NCBI GenBank assembly: GCA_021784535.1
Contig: JAJYHW010000015.1
Location: 1-11,245, forward strand
Length of the DNA: 11,245 nucleotides
Direction: 5' to 3'
Source of the DNA: a bacterium
Lineage (GTDB): Bacteria; Patescibacteriota; Microgenomatia; Levybacterales; UBA12049
Shown here: piece after piece, positions 1-6,366 of the stretch
How the letters are laid out: each line of letters begins with the position of its first letter
Position numbering within the stretch: position 1 is the stretch's first letter
The notes under the pieces: generated by a model
Seen by the model: the letters and a program-made list of their open reading frames with translations, nothing else
Told to the model about the DNA's origin: nothing
Databases searched by the model: none
Program-made: the position numbers and the translations under genes

Positions 1-2267
1 TCCGATCTAAAGAGCAAACACCGAGTGGCAAGACAGTTCTTGATAGAAATAGTATTCCAACGATTCCAGGGTTAGCAAAAACAGGAATTCGTGAAACAGC
101 ACTTGCATTGATTAGTGCTGGATATTTAACGGTAGGAACCGGTAAATCAAAATTAGATTTTAGAAGCGATGACGAACTACTTGCTGCAGTAAAGAACCAT
201 ACTACACCTGAGCAGGTGGCATATTTGCGTGAAAGAACAGGAGGAATTCTTGATCTTGACGCTATTCAAGTAACGGTAGTGGGCGGTGTACCAGAGATTA
301 CATATAGCGAGGGTTATAATCCCGATTTAGACACCATAAAACTGCGCATAACGAATGCTGACCATCTCAGACAAGAAAATTTGGAACAACTTGGTTTTGA
401 TAAGCCAGCTAGGTTGGGAGGCTTGATAAAGCGGAGTAAACAAATCCGTTTCCCTGAGGAATTTCTTTTTAATGAAGGAGATCGTTGGCATGGGACACGA
501 CACGGTCGAACATGGCCTGAAGATCTTCCGGTAGGTTATTCCAATGAGATCATGACGAGATATCGGGAGCTTCTCGTAGCAGGAGCTCCTGATCGGTATA
601 CCAGATTGCATTTTATGATACAAGCAAGGCGAGAGGTGATGGTACGTTACCTTGACCGTGGCCTTGCTGAACTGCGGAAAACTGAGGGTCAAGATCAGAC
701 AGAAGAAGTCATAAAATCACTTAAAGAGAAACAACGTCTCATAAAAGAAGATGCAGCCAAATTCCGTGAAGCTGAGCGGATAAAATTTGCGGAAGAGAAA
801 AAGAAAGCAGAAGAAAAGAAAATCGAAGCAGAGCAAAAGAAAACATATCTCATCGGTGGCCCTGAAGGGTTGGAGGCGCGAAGGCAAGCTGTGGTGGATC
901 TTGTAGGCCAGCTGTCCGGCAGTGAGTTTGGTGTGGAAATGAGCGATGATTTTGAGAAGGCAATAAAGATGAGAAAGAAAGATTTACAAGATGCCATTGC
1001 TGATATGGACGATCCTGCAAAGCGTTATCAAACATTATTGAAATACCAGCGCAGAGATTTAGCCGATGCGAGGCAGCGCGTAATAGACGGGTTTAAAGAT
1101 GCGGCTGCTGCTGTCTCTGCAAAAGCTACAGTCCAGCTGCCAGATCCCGCTGCATCGATAACAGCTGCACAGACTGCTATAGTCGAAGGGTATGCGGATA
1201 CTATTGGACCTTTGAAAGCAAAATACGACAAGTTAACACAGCAATTAGCAGCTCTGGAGGCAAAAGAGAAAGAATATCTGCAGGCAACGAGAGTAGAGCG
1301 AGGTGCTGTGCAAAATATCCGTGGAAAAGAGCCTGAACGAATTCAAAATGCACAGAAAGCAATAGATACTTTTCTCGTTGCTGTGCCACCAGCAGCTGCT
1401 CTTCTTGGAAGCCCTAATGATGTCAGAAACGCTACCGTTGATCAGCTGATTGCACTGCAGACAACCGGGACTGATGAAGAAAAGTTGCAGATAGCCTTGC
1501 GTGCGAAAGCAACTGAGGAAGCAAAGCGAACAGCACCGCTTCCGCAATATCAAACGGATGCACTTACATTATTGACTACAATCGATCCTCTGTATACCTC
1601 TGATTATGTCCTACGGCTTGACTATGATGAGATTTATACCCTTATCTTGCACCATCATGTGCCGCCTCCTGTCGGTGCCGTATATACTCCGTCGACAGAT
1701 GAGCAAGCAAGAGCACGAAGAGAAGCGCGAGCTGCGATGAAGGGAGCTTCACGGCTTATGGGCAGTTTGGCAGAAGCGGAAGCCAACCAGGAGATTGCCT
1801 ACTATGATGGGCAAGCGAAGGATGCACAAAAGAAGATTGATGGATTGGGAGATGTCAAAGAAAAAGAAGCAGAAATTGATGCAGCACTTATTATTCTTGA
1901 GAATGCAACGTCACTTGGCACCCAAAATACATTGAGTCGAGTATATGCTATTGCCGATGATCCACAACGCCTTGCTGATCTTAGTGATACGACACCTATC
2001 AATGCAGCAGATGCTGCCTTCTCTCAAGCGGAACGTGATTTGGCTGAAGAACGGTGGATGTATGAGTGGTATCGATTACTCTGTCCTCAATATATGATTG
2101 ATTCGCAGAGAAGAGACGAACTTTTTAATGCATTAACAAACATTCTGCCTCCTAACAATCTGAAAGCATTCCTGTATATGCATCATTATGGTAACGAAGG
2201 ATATCATCTCCAGCAATCAACGCAAGAATTGCTTAATTATGTGAGACAATATGCAATGGCAATATAA
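1..2267 (+). CDS. Large coiled-coil-rich protein of unknown function (5' end outside window)
   Basis: The frame is open back to the left edge (first complete codon at position 3) and ends with TAA at 2265-2267, giving 754 visible residues. The TTG at 108 is therefore not a credible start. I do not recognise the family. It is charged and soluble, with no visible signal peptide or membrane segment. The first ~225 visible residues look globular, with a Trp/His-rich patch (RWHGTRHGRTWPEDLP) near nt 485-530. A Lys/Glu/Ala-rich segment at about nt 700-845 is a strong coiled-coil candidate, and a second one lies near nt 1200-1350. A more globular C-terminal part ends in an aromatic patch (LYMHHYGNEGYH). 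Only one Cys is visible. A 115-aa gene follows 12 nt later and probably shares the transcript. A structural or scaffold role is only a guess. That it is a real gene is very likely from its length and composition. Confidence 0.85.
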   Translation, partial: RSKEQTPSGKTVLDRNSIPTIPGLAKTGIRETALALISAGYLTVGTGKSKLDFRSDDELLAAVKNHTTPEQVAYLRERTGGILDLDAIQVTVVGGVPEITYSEGYNPDLDTIKLRITNADHLRQENLEQLGFDKPARLGGLIKRSKQIRFPEEFLFNEGDRWHGTRHGRTWPEDLPVGYSNEIMTRYRELLVAGAPDRYTRLHFMIQARREVMVRYLDRGLAELRKTEGQDQTEEVIKSLKEKQRLIKEDAAKFREAERIKFAEEKKKAEEKKIEAEQKKTYLIGGPEGLEARRQAVVDLVGQLSGSEFGVEMSDDFEKAIKMRKKDLQDAIADMDDPAKRYQTLLKYQRRDLADARQRVIDGFKDAAAAVSAKATVQLPDPAASITAAQTAIVEGYADTIGPLKAKYDKLTQQLAALEAKEKEYLQATRVERGAVQNIRGKEPERIQNAQKAIDTFLVAVPPAAALLGSPNDVRNATVDQLIALQTTGTDEEKLQIALRAKATEEAKRTAPLPQYQTDALTLLTTIDPLYTSDYVLRLDYDEIYTLILHHHVPPPVGAVYTPSTDEQARARREARAAMKGASRLMGSLAEAEANQEIAYYDGQAKDAQKKIDGLGDVKEKEAEIDAALIILENATSLGTQNTLSRVYAIADDPQRLADLSDTTPINAADAAFSQAERDLAEERWMYEWYRLLCPQYMIDSQRRDELFNALTNILPPNNLKAFLYMHHYGNEGYHLQQSTQELLNYVRQYAMAI

Positions 2268-2279
2268 TGCATTTAGCGT

Positions 2280-2627
2280 ATGACTGTAACGACAGAATTA
2301 ATTATTAAAATGCTACCATTAGACATGGAGCTAAAAAAACAGCTCCTTGATGGGTGGAATGGTCTTTCTGCAGATCAAAAATATGGTATTACCCAGACGT
2401 TGTGGAGTGCGTATGTTGCGCTCTATGAGCTAACGCTGGATAAAAATATGGAGGCTGCATTTCTTGATGAAAACGAGAAAATGGATGCTCAATTATATGA
2501 TAGGATTAAAACAAAAACAGAACAGGAAATACAGCAGCTGGGCATGGCAGAAACAACTTCAGTTGATCTTTCAGAAACACGTGAAGAACTCCAGGAGCTT
2601 CTCAAGCAAACACGACCATCGAATTGA
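2280..2627 (+). CDS. Small acidic helical protein of unknown function, 115 aa
   Basis: The ATG lies 12 nt after the stop of the large coiled-coil gene and the frame ends with TGA at 2625-2627. The protein looks wholly alpha-helical. An N-terminal segment around MLPLDMELKKQLLDGWNGL is followed by a W/Y-containing helix (LWSAYVALYELTL), then an acidic Glu/Gln-rich tail (EELQELLKQ). There is no signal peptide, no membrane helix and no Cys. No Shine-Dalgarno motif precedes the start and no separate promoter is evident, so it is probably co-transcribed or translationally coupled with the upstream gene. It resembles small uncharacterised proteins I associate with CPR genomes, but I cannot name a family. 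A partner or chaperone role for the large protein is inference from adjacency alone. Confidence 0.75.
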   Translation: MTVTTELIIKMLPLDMELKKQLLDGWNGLSADQKYGITQTLWSAYVALYELTLDKNMEAAFLDENEKMDAQLYDRIKTKTEQEIQQLGMAETTSVDLSETREELQELLKQTRPSN

Positions 2628-2632
2628 GTTGT

Positions 2633-2638
2633 TATAAT
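2633..2638 (+). promoter_or_regulatory. Candidate extended -10 (TGT TATAAT) pointing into the toxin gene, antisense
   Basis: A perfect TATAAT preceded by TGT (2630-2632) lies in the 32-nt gap between two convergent genes. No convincing -35 box stands 16-18 nt upstream. If active, it would start near 2645 and run antisense through the AbiEii-like gene. In an AT-rich gap it may be chance. Confidence 0.25.
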
Positions 2639-2659
2639 ACAAAAAACGGATTTTAATTT

Positions 2660-3319
2660 TTACTCCACTGACCTTCGTGCAAGGCCTATTGCGGTTTCGC
2701 GGAAGAATGCTCTGAGTTCTTCAAGCGTTAGCGGCTTTATCATCTTTGGCAAAGAAGAAAATTCTTCCGGTTTGTAGAGTAAATCTCCGGCTAGCATAAA
2801 AAGATCTATTTTCATGTGGAATTTTGCTTCAGCTCCATACATCAAATCCCAGATCGTAAATTGTTCCAATAGAAAGTAGAGATCAACAAAGTCTTTAACT
2901 GTCGTTCTTTGCTGTATGGTAACTAACTTATTGATTGCAATATCGAAAAGGCTATCAACTTCCAATTGTTTATACTGCATTCCTTTTTCTACTCTTTGAA
3001 CTGGATAATATCCAAAATCTACTTTCAATTTTATGCCATTATTAAAGGTTAGAAAAAAGATATAAACAACCTCTTTCATCTGTGATTCAAATTTGAAATC
3101 ATATTGTTGTGCCCAGTTGGTTATTTTTGCAAGAATTTCTGCTGGATCAAGTTTTATTGTCGTAAAAAAATCCAAATCCTCTGAGTTCCTGTGGTGCAAA
3201 TATAAATAACTGAGAGCAGTGCCTCCAGTAAAATAGAAGTTAGATCTCAAATATGAATCTTTTGCTACTTGATTGAGAATGATGTTCTGCTCGGGCGTGA
3301 AGAGCGATACTTTTTCCAT
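2660..3319 (-). CDS. AbiEii/AbiGii-family nucleotidyltransferase, putative toxin
   Basis: This 219-aa protein carries the hallmarks of the AbiEii/AbiGii (DUF1814) nucleotidyltransferase family. GGTALS at residues 32-37 is the glycine motif, and SEDLDFF at 46-52 holds the two acidic metal ligands D48 and D50. KLKVDFG at 97-103 supplies a third acidic residue (D101). DIAINKL at 126-132 and KDFVDLYFLL at 142-151 are the family's C-terminal motifs. Members act in the cytoplasm as toxins that transfer nucleotides, in some cases onto tRNA acceptor ends, and serve as type IV-like toxin-antitoxin or abortive-infection effectors. The ATG at 3319 lies inside the 3' end of the upstream minus-strand gene (55-nt overlap), so translational coupling is likely. 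All active-site residues appear intact. Others in the family may have housekeeping roles, so toxicity is inferred. Confidence 0.9.
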   Translation of the reverse strand: MEKVSLFTPEQNIILNQVAKDSYLRSNFYFTGGTALSYLYLHHRNSEDLDFFTTIKLDPAEILAKITNWAQQYDFKFESQMKEVVYIFFLTFNNGIKLKVDFGYYPVQRVEKGMQYKQLEVDSLFDIAINKLVTIQQRTTVKDFVDLYFLLEQFTIWDLMYGAEAKFHMKIDLFMLAGDLLYKPEEFSSLPKMIKPLTLEELRAFFRETAIGLARRSVE

Positions 3320-3513
3320 ATTAATAATTCTAGCAGATGTTTTTGCGGATAATAGAGATCAAGTTTATCCCAATACTTCTTCACATCTGCGAGTTTGATT
3401 TTCTCATCTCCCGGGCCATAGTTGATCATCCGTTCCAGGATGAAGATGCGTCCCTGTTCGGTTTTCTCAAGTTCCTTTTTTTCATAATCCCAGAGATAGG
3501 ATGGGCGCGACAT
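3265..3513 (-). CDS. DUF6922-like small protein, putative antitoxin partner
   Basis: An 82-aa protein starting MSRPSYLWDYEKKELE. The LWDY motif, the central IFILERMINYGPGDE (residues ~23-37) and the following VKKYWDKL match the pattern I know from DUF6922-type proteins (WD..., then IIERV..G), which commonly sit just upstream of AbiEii-like nucleotidyltransferases. That makes it the likely antitoxin or regulator of the next gene. The domain appears to end near residue 64. The remaining tail (KKYRSSRPSR...) is encoded in the 55-nt overlap with the toxin gene and is basic and family-atypical. The start at 3513 is supported by a -10 box exactly 6 nt upstream and by the LWDY motif lying close to the N-terminus. 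Family assignment is from memory of the motif, not a search. Confidence 0.75.
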   Translation of the reverse strand: MSRPSYLWDYEKKELEKTEQGRIFILERMINYGPGDEKIKLADVKKYWDKLDLYYPQKHLLELLIWKKYRSSRPSRTSFSIK

Positions 3514-3519
3514 AAAAAG

Positions 3520-3548
3520 AGTATATACTTTTTTTGATTTTTCTACAA
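3520..3548 (-). promoter_or_regulatory. Promoter of the putative TA operon (leaderless)
   Basis: On the minus strand TTGTAG (3548-3543) is followed by a 17-nt spacer and TATACT (3525-3520). Six nucleotides then separate the -10 from the ATG at 3513. The transcript should start at or next to the start codon. Confidence 0.6.
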
Positions 3549-3571
3549 ATCGTGAGGAGGAGTCTATACTG

Positions 3572-3577
3572 TATAAT
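3572..3577 (+). promoter_or_regulatory. -10 box (TATAAT) for the membrane protein/metK unit
   Basis: TATAAT lies 17 nt before the ATG at 3595, which would give a leader of about 10 nt. A second -10-like TATACT sits at 3565-3570. No clear -35 is visible. AAGAG at 3578-3582 is too far from the ATG to be a good ribosome site. Confidence 0.45.
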
Positions 3578-3594
3578 AAGAGTGATTTTTATTT

Positions 3595-4599
3595 ATGTTT
3601 CCAAAAGACCTTTTTATCCGTAATATTGAGGCAACTTCCTATCGCGAGAATTTTCTCGTTTCAGCTGTTGTGAGCATATTTTTAATCCGCATTTTTCTTC
3701 ATTTTACCAGTTATCCACAGCTTGGCGGCGGCAATTATCATATTGCACATATTTTATGGGGTGGTTTTTTTATGATGGCAGCATTGTTGATTTTGTTATC
3801 GTTCCTCAATGAAAAGGCAGCAGTTGTTGCTTCAATTCTGGGTGGTATCGGATTTGGTGCATTTATTGATGAGCTGGGGAAATTTATTACCTCAAATAAT
3901 AATTATTTTTTTCAGCCTACCATCGCGCTGATTTATATCATTTTTGTCCTGCTTTTTTTAATTTCACGGTTTATTCCCAAATACCATCCCTATACCAAGC
4001 GGGAATATCTTGTCAACGCGATAGAGATGATCAAAGAATCTGCAATCAATGATTTTGATGAAGAGGAGGAAAAGCGCGCAAGAGAATTTCTTAAGCAATG
4101 CGATCCTGACAACCCAATCGTTCAGGCATTAAAAAAAGTGCTGACACAGGTAGAAGTGGAAGCAAATAAGCCGCCCGGTATTTTTACAAAATTTCGCAGG
4201 GCTTTACGAAAAAGATATTATCTCATCGCACGTTCAGGAATTGTCATCAACGTTGTGATTGTTTTTCTTATCCTGCAAACACTTTTGATAATCATTCAGA
4301 TTTCAACACTTTCTCTTTTCCGTCCGGTATTATCATTTAGCGACTGGGGACAGCTCTATTCATCAATTCTTGCGGGGATATTTGTCCTGATAGGTCTTTT
4401 TGCTCTCAAATTTTCCAGAGTTGAAGCATACCGGTTCTTCCGGATTTCTGTACTGATCACTATTTTATTAACGCAATTTTTTGTGCTCGTACATATGGGC
4501 TGGTATGATATTTTTGGCTTGGGAGCAAATGTTTTTACGCTTTTTGTTATCAATTACGCAATGCTACGGGATAAGAAGCAGAGAATAAGTGATAAATAA
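3595..4599 (+). CDS. Conserved multi-pass membrane protein of unknown function, 334 aa
   Basis: An integral membrane protein with about seven or eight hydrophobic segments: roughly residues 20-37, 52-71, 75-92, 108-126, 213-236, 250-270, 280-300 and 305-325. Between the two membrane halves lies a cytoplasmic-looking acidic/basic stretch (about 130-205) containing NDFDEEEEKRAREFL. The N-terminal half carries three polar motifs buried near helices: HIAHILWGG (49-57), GFGAFIDELGKFIT (86-99) and NNNYFFQP (101-108). His, Asp, Glu and Lys inside the membrane region suggest a catalytic or ion/proton-handling site. I recall similar HILWGG / FIDE-GKF sequences in uncharacterised actinobacterial membrane proteins, but know no assigned function. 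It ends 16 nt before the chosen metK start and is likely co-transcribed with it. Whether that linkage is functional is unknown. Confidence 0.85.
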   Translation: MFPKDLFIRNIEATSYRENFLVSAVVSIFLIRIFLHFTSYPQLGGGNYHIAHILWGGFFMMAALLILLSFLNEKAAVVASILGGIGFGAFIDELGKFITSNNNYFFQPTIALIYIIFVLLFLISRFIPKYHPYTKREYLVNAIEMIKESAINDFDEEEEKRAREFLKQCDPDNPIVQALKKVLTQVEVEANKPPGIFTKFRRALRKRYYLIARSGIVINVVIVFLILQTLLIIIQISTLSLFRPVLSFSDWGQLYSSILAGIFVLIGLFALKFSRVEAYRFFRISVLITILLTQFFVLVHMGWYDIFGLGANVFTLFVINYAMLRDKKQRISDK

Positions 4600-4615
4600 T
4601 ATTTGTGTTTATATG

Positions 4616-5734
4616 ATGAATTCCTATCTTTTTACTTCAGAATCAGTTTGCGCGGGGCATCCTGATAAAATTTGCGACCAGATAAGCGACGCAATTGTTG
4701 ACGCTGCTTTGCGTAAAGATGCTCATGCACATGTGGCTGTTGAGACAGTTGCCGGCGCCAATCAAATTGCATTATTTGGTGAGATAAAGACCAAGGTTGT
4801 GATTGATTTTGAGGCAGTAGTTCGTGATACCGTCAAAGAGCTTGGATATACCGTGCCGGCGTGGGGTTTCAGTTATCAGGAGTCTGCCTTCAGTAATTCC
4901 GTTCATGAACAGTCTCCTGAGATTGCAATAGGAGTGGATCAGGATGGCGCGGGCGATCAGGGGATGATGTTTGGTTATGCCTGTAATGAGACATCGGAAT
5001 TGATGCCAATGCCGATCATGCTTGCTCATGCGTTGACGAAGCGGATTGATGAAGCCCGTGAGAAAAAAGACTTACAATGGCTTCGTCCTGATGGCAAAGC
5101 ACAGGTAACCGTCCGGTATGAAGGAGGCAAACCTGTCTCGATTGAAAAACTTGTCGCTGCTGTTGCCCATGAAGAATCATTGACCCATGAAGAAGTCAGA
5201 AAAGGTATTATTGAAAAGATTTTCAAACCAGTTCTGAAGAAATACAAAATGAAAATGCCCAAAGATAACGATATTGTAGTCAATGGGACAGGATTGTGGT
5301 TTATTCCGGGGCCTGAGTCTGACGCGGGACTGACGGGTCGAAAAATCGTTGTTGATACGTATGGAGGCTATGCTAGAGTCGGCGGCGGGGCATTCAGCGG
5401 GAAAGATCCAAGCAAAGTGGACAGGAGTGGCGCATATGCAGCACGGTATATTGCCAAAAATGTTGTCGCAGCAGGTTTGGCAACGAAATGCGAAGTAGGG
5501 CTTGCGTATGTCATCGGACAGCCGCGTCCTCTGATGCAGACGATTGAAACATTTGGAACCGCAACAGTGAGTGAAAAAGCACTCCGCAATTTCAAAGAAA
5601 AATTGATTGATACCTCTGTGAAAGGCATCATCACAACCCTTGATCTTGCACGTCCGATCTATCGACAGACAGCGGCGTATGGTCACTTCGGAAGAAAAGA
5701 TTTCCCCTGGGAGAAAGTGATAAAAGACTTATAG
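4616..5734 (+). CDS. metK: S-adenosylmethionine synthetase (methionine adenosyltransferase)
   Basis: MetK makes S-adenosylmethionine from methionine and ATP, releasing phosphate and diphosphate; it is a cytosolic tetramer or dimer. The 372-aa product aligns through its whole length with the bacterial family: LFTSESV-GHPDKI-DQISD at the N-terminus (H15 for ATP and D17 for Mg), GAGDQGMMFGYA in the middle, GLTGRKIVVDTYGG, the GGGAFSGKDPSKVDRS phosphate-binding loop, and IYRQTAAYGHFGR near the end. The start at 4616 gives MNSYLFTSES, the same N-terminal length as the E. coli enzyme. ATG 4613 and an in-frame GTG at 4589 (overlapping the upstream gene) are less likely. No Shine-Dalgarno is present, and a weak TAATAT lies at 4597-4602. 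The usual GD before AGLTGRK reads SD here (PGPESDAG). Assignment is secure. Confidence 0.97.
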   Translation: MNSYLFTSESVCAGHPDKICDQISDAIVDAALRKDAHAHVAVETVAGANQIALFGEIKTKVVIDFEAVVRDTVKELGYTVPAWGFSYQESAFSNSVHEQSPEIAIGVDQDGAGDQGMMFGYACNETSELMPMPIMLAHALTKRIDEAREKKDLQWLRPDGKAQVTVRYEGGKPVSIEKLVAAVAHEESLTHEEVRKGIIEKIFKPVLKKYKMKMPKDNDIVVNGTGLWFIPGPESDAGLTGRKIVVDTYGGYARVGGGAFSGKDPSKVDRSGAYAARYIAKNVVAAGLATKCEVGLAYVIGQPRPLMQTIETFGTATVSEKALRNFKEKLIDTSVKGIITTLDLARPIYRQTAAYGHFGRKDFPWEKVIKDL

Positions 5735-5750
5735 CTATTTTAAAATTGAG

Positions 5751-5765
5751 AATTCTTCCAGAATT
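5751..5765. repeat. Short inverted repeat at the promoter of the secreted-protein gene
   Basis: AATTCT-TCC-AGAATT is a perfect 6-bp inverted repeat with a 3-nt centre. Its last base is the first base of the -35-like TTGCAA. It could be an operator. As a terminator for metK it is poor, because the stem is AT-rich and no T-tract follows. Confidence 0.35.
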
Positions 5766-5792
5766 TGCAAAAATTTTCATTTGTGTTATAGT
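5765..5792 (+). promoter_or_regulatory. Promoter of the secreted Cys-pair protein
   Basis: TTGCAA (5765-5770), a 16-nt spacer and TATAGT (5787-5792) preceded by TGT (extended -10). The expected start site near 5799 gives a leader of about 10 nt to the ATG at 5809. This also argues against the in-frame TTG at 5746, which lies upstream of the promoter. Confidence 0.55.
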
Positions 5793-5808
5793 AAAAAATA
5801 TAAGCGTT

Positions 5809-6363
5809 ATGAAATACTTGGCAGGAATTTTTGTATTCATCGCTAGCATGCTTTTCTTCTTTTCTCCGCTAAGCGTATTTGCGGATACGTCTGTTAGTAT
5901 TGCAAATACCGGTGGCGGGTCAAATTCCAATGTAAGTGTCAAGTCTCAAGTGCAGGGAGAAAGTACTGTCTGTTCCAATGGCGCATGCACGACATCAGGC
6001 GGCGGCGGCACAACGACGATCTGTCATAATGGACAATGCACGACGACAGATAACGGCAATGTTGATTACCAGTCACAAGACGGGCATACGCAAATTCATG
6101 TCAATACCACTATTTCAGGCAATAGTGTTTCAGAAACGCAAAAACCTTCTGTTAAAAATTCTCCTGAACCTACAGGAGTAAAAGAGCCTACTCAAACTCC
6201 TGATCCAACGATTATGCAGATGCGAAAAGAGATCAATAACGAGATCAGCAATGACGTGGAAGGCATAAAAGAGCATATAAAAGAGCAGAGTGCTGCTTTG
6301 GCAGCATTTATCCAGTCAGAGATAACGTCACTGCAGCATTTTTTAAGCGGAATGTTTAGATAG
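5809..6363 (+). CDS. Secreted or surface protein with duplicated C-x4-C motif, 184 aa
   Basis: The N-terminus is a classical Sec signal peptide: MK, a hydrophobic core to about residue 22, and VFA|D (cleavage after A25). The mature protein is low-complexity and polar. It begins Ser/Asn/Gly/Val-rich, then has two near-copies of a cysteine unit, VCSNGACTT (54-62) and ICHNGQCTT (71-79), separated by a Gly/Thr run. A Pro/Thr/Glu linker (about 112-131) follows, and the last ~50 residues form an amphipathic, probably coiled helix (MRKEINNEISNDVEGIKEHI and on to HFLSGMFR). The four cysteines could form two small disulfide loops outside the cell. There is no lipobox and no LPXTG motif. I chose ATG 5809 because it gives the signal peptide directly and lies below a promoter; an upstream in-frame TTG at 5746 would add 21 residues. 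Family and function are unknown. Confidence 0.8.
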   Translation: MKYLAGIFVFIASMLFFFSPLSVFADTSVSIANTGGGSNSNVSVKSQVQGESTVCSNGACTTSGGGGTTTICHNGQCTTTDNGNVDYQSQDGHTQIHVNTTISGNSVSETQKPSVKNSPEPTGVKEPTQTPDPTIMQMRKEINNEISNDVEGIKEHIKEQSAALAAFIQSEITSLQHFLSGMFR

Positions 6364-6366
6364 ATC

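Noticed and set aside
108..110. TTG as start of the large coiled-coil gene
   Set aside because: The same frame is open, with protein-like sequence, back to position 3, so the start lies outside the window.
3565..3570. TATACT as the main -10 for the membrane protein gene
   Set aside because: The perfect TATAAT 7 nt further down is closer to the ATG; TATACT would give a longer leader and also lacks a -35.
4589..4615. Upstream GTG (4589) or ATG (4613) as metK start
   Set aside because: GTG 4589 overlaps the previous gene and adds a non-homologous extension. ATG 4616 matches the family's N-terminal length; ATG 4613 differs by one residue and cannot be fully excluded.
5177..5686. Long minus-strand open frame (169 codons) antisense to metK
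   Set aside because: It lies wholly inside a clear metK gene; the Cys/Arg-rich, low-complexity translation is typical of an antisense shadow.
5746..5808. TTG 5746 as start of the secreted protein
   Set aside because: It lies upstream of the promoter at 5765-5792 and would bury the signal peptide behind 21 extra residues.
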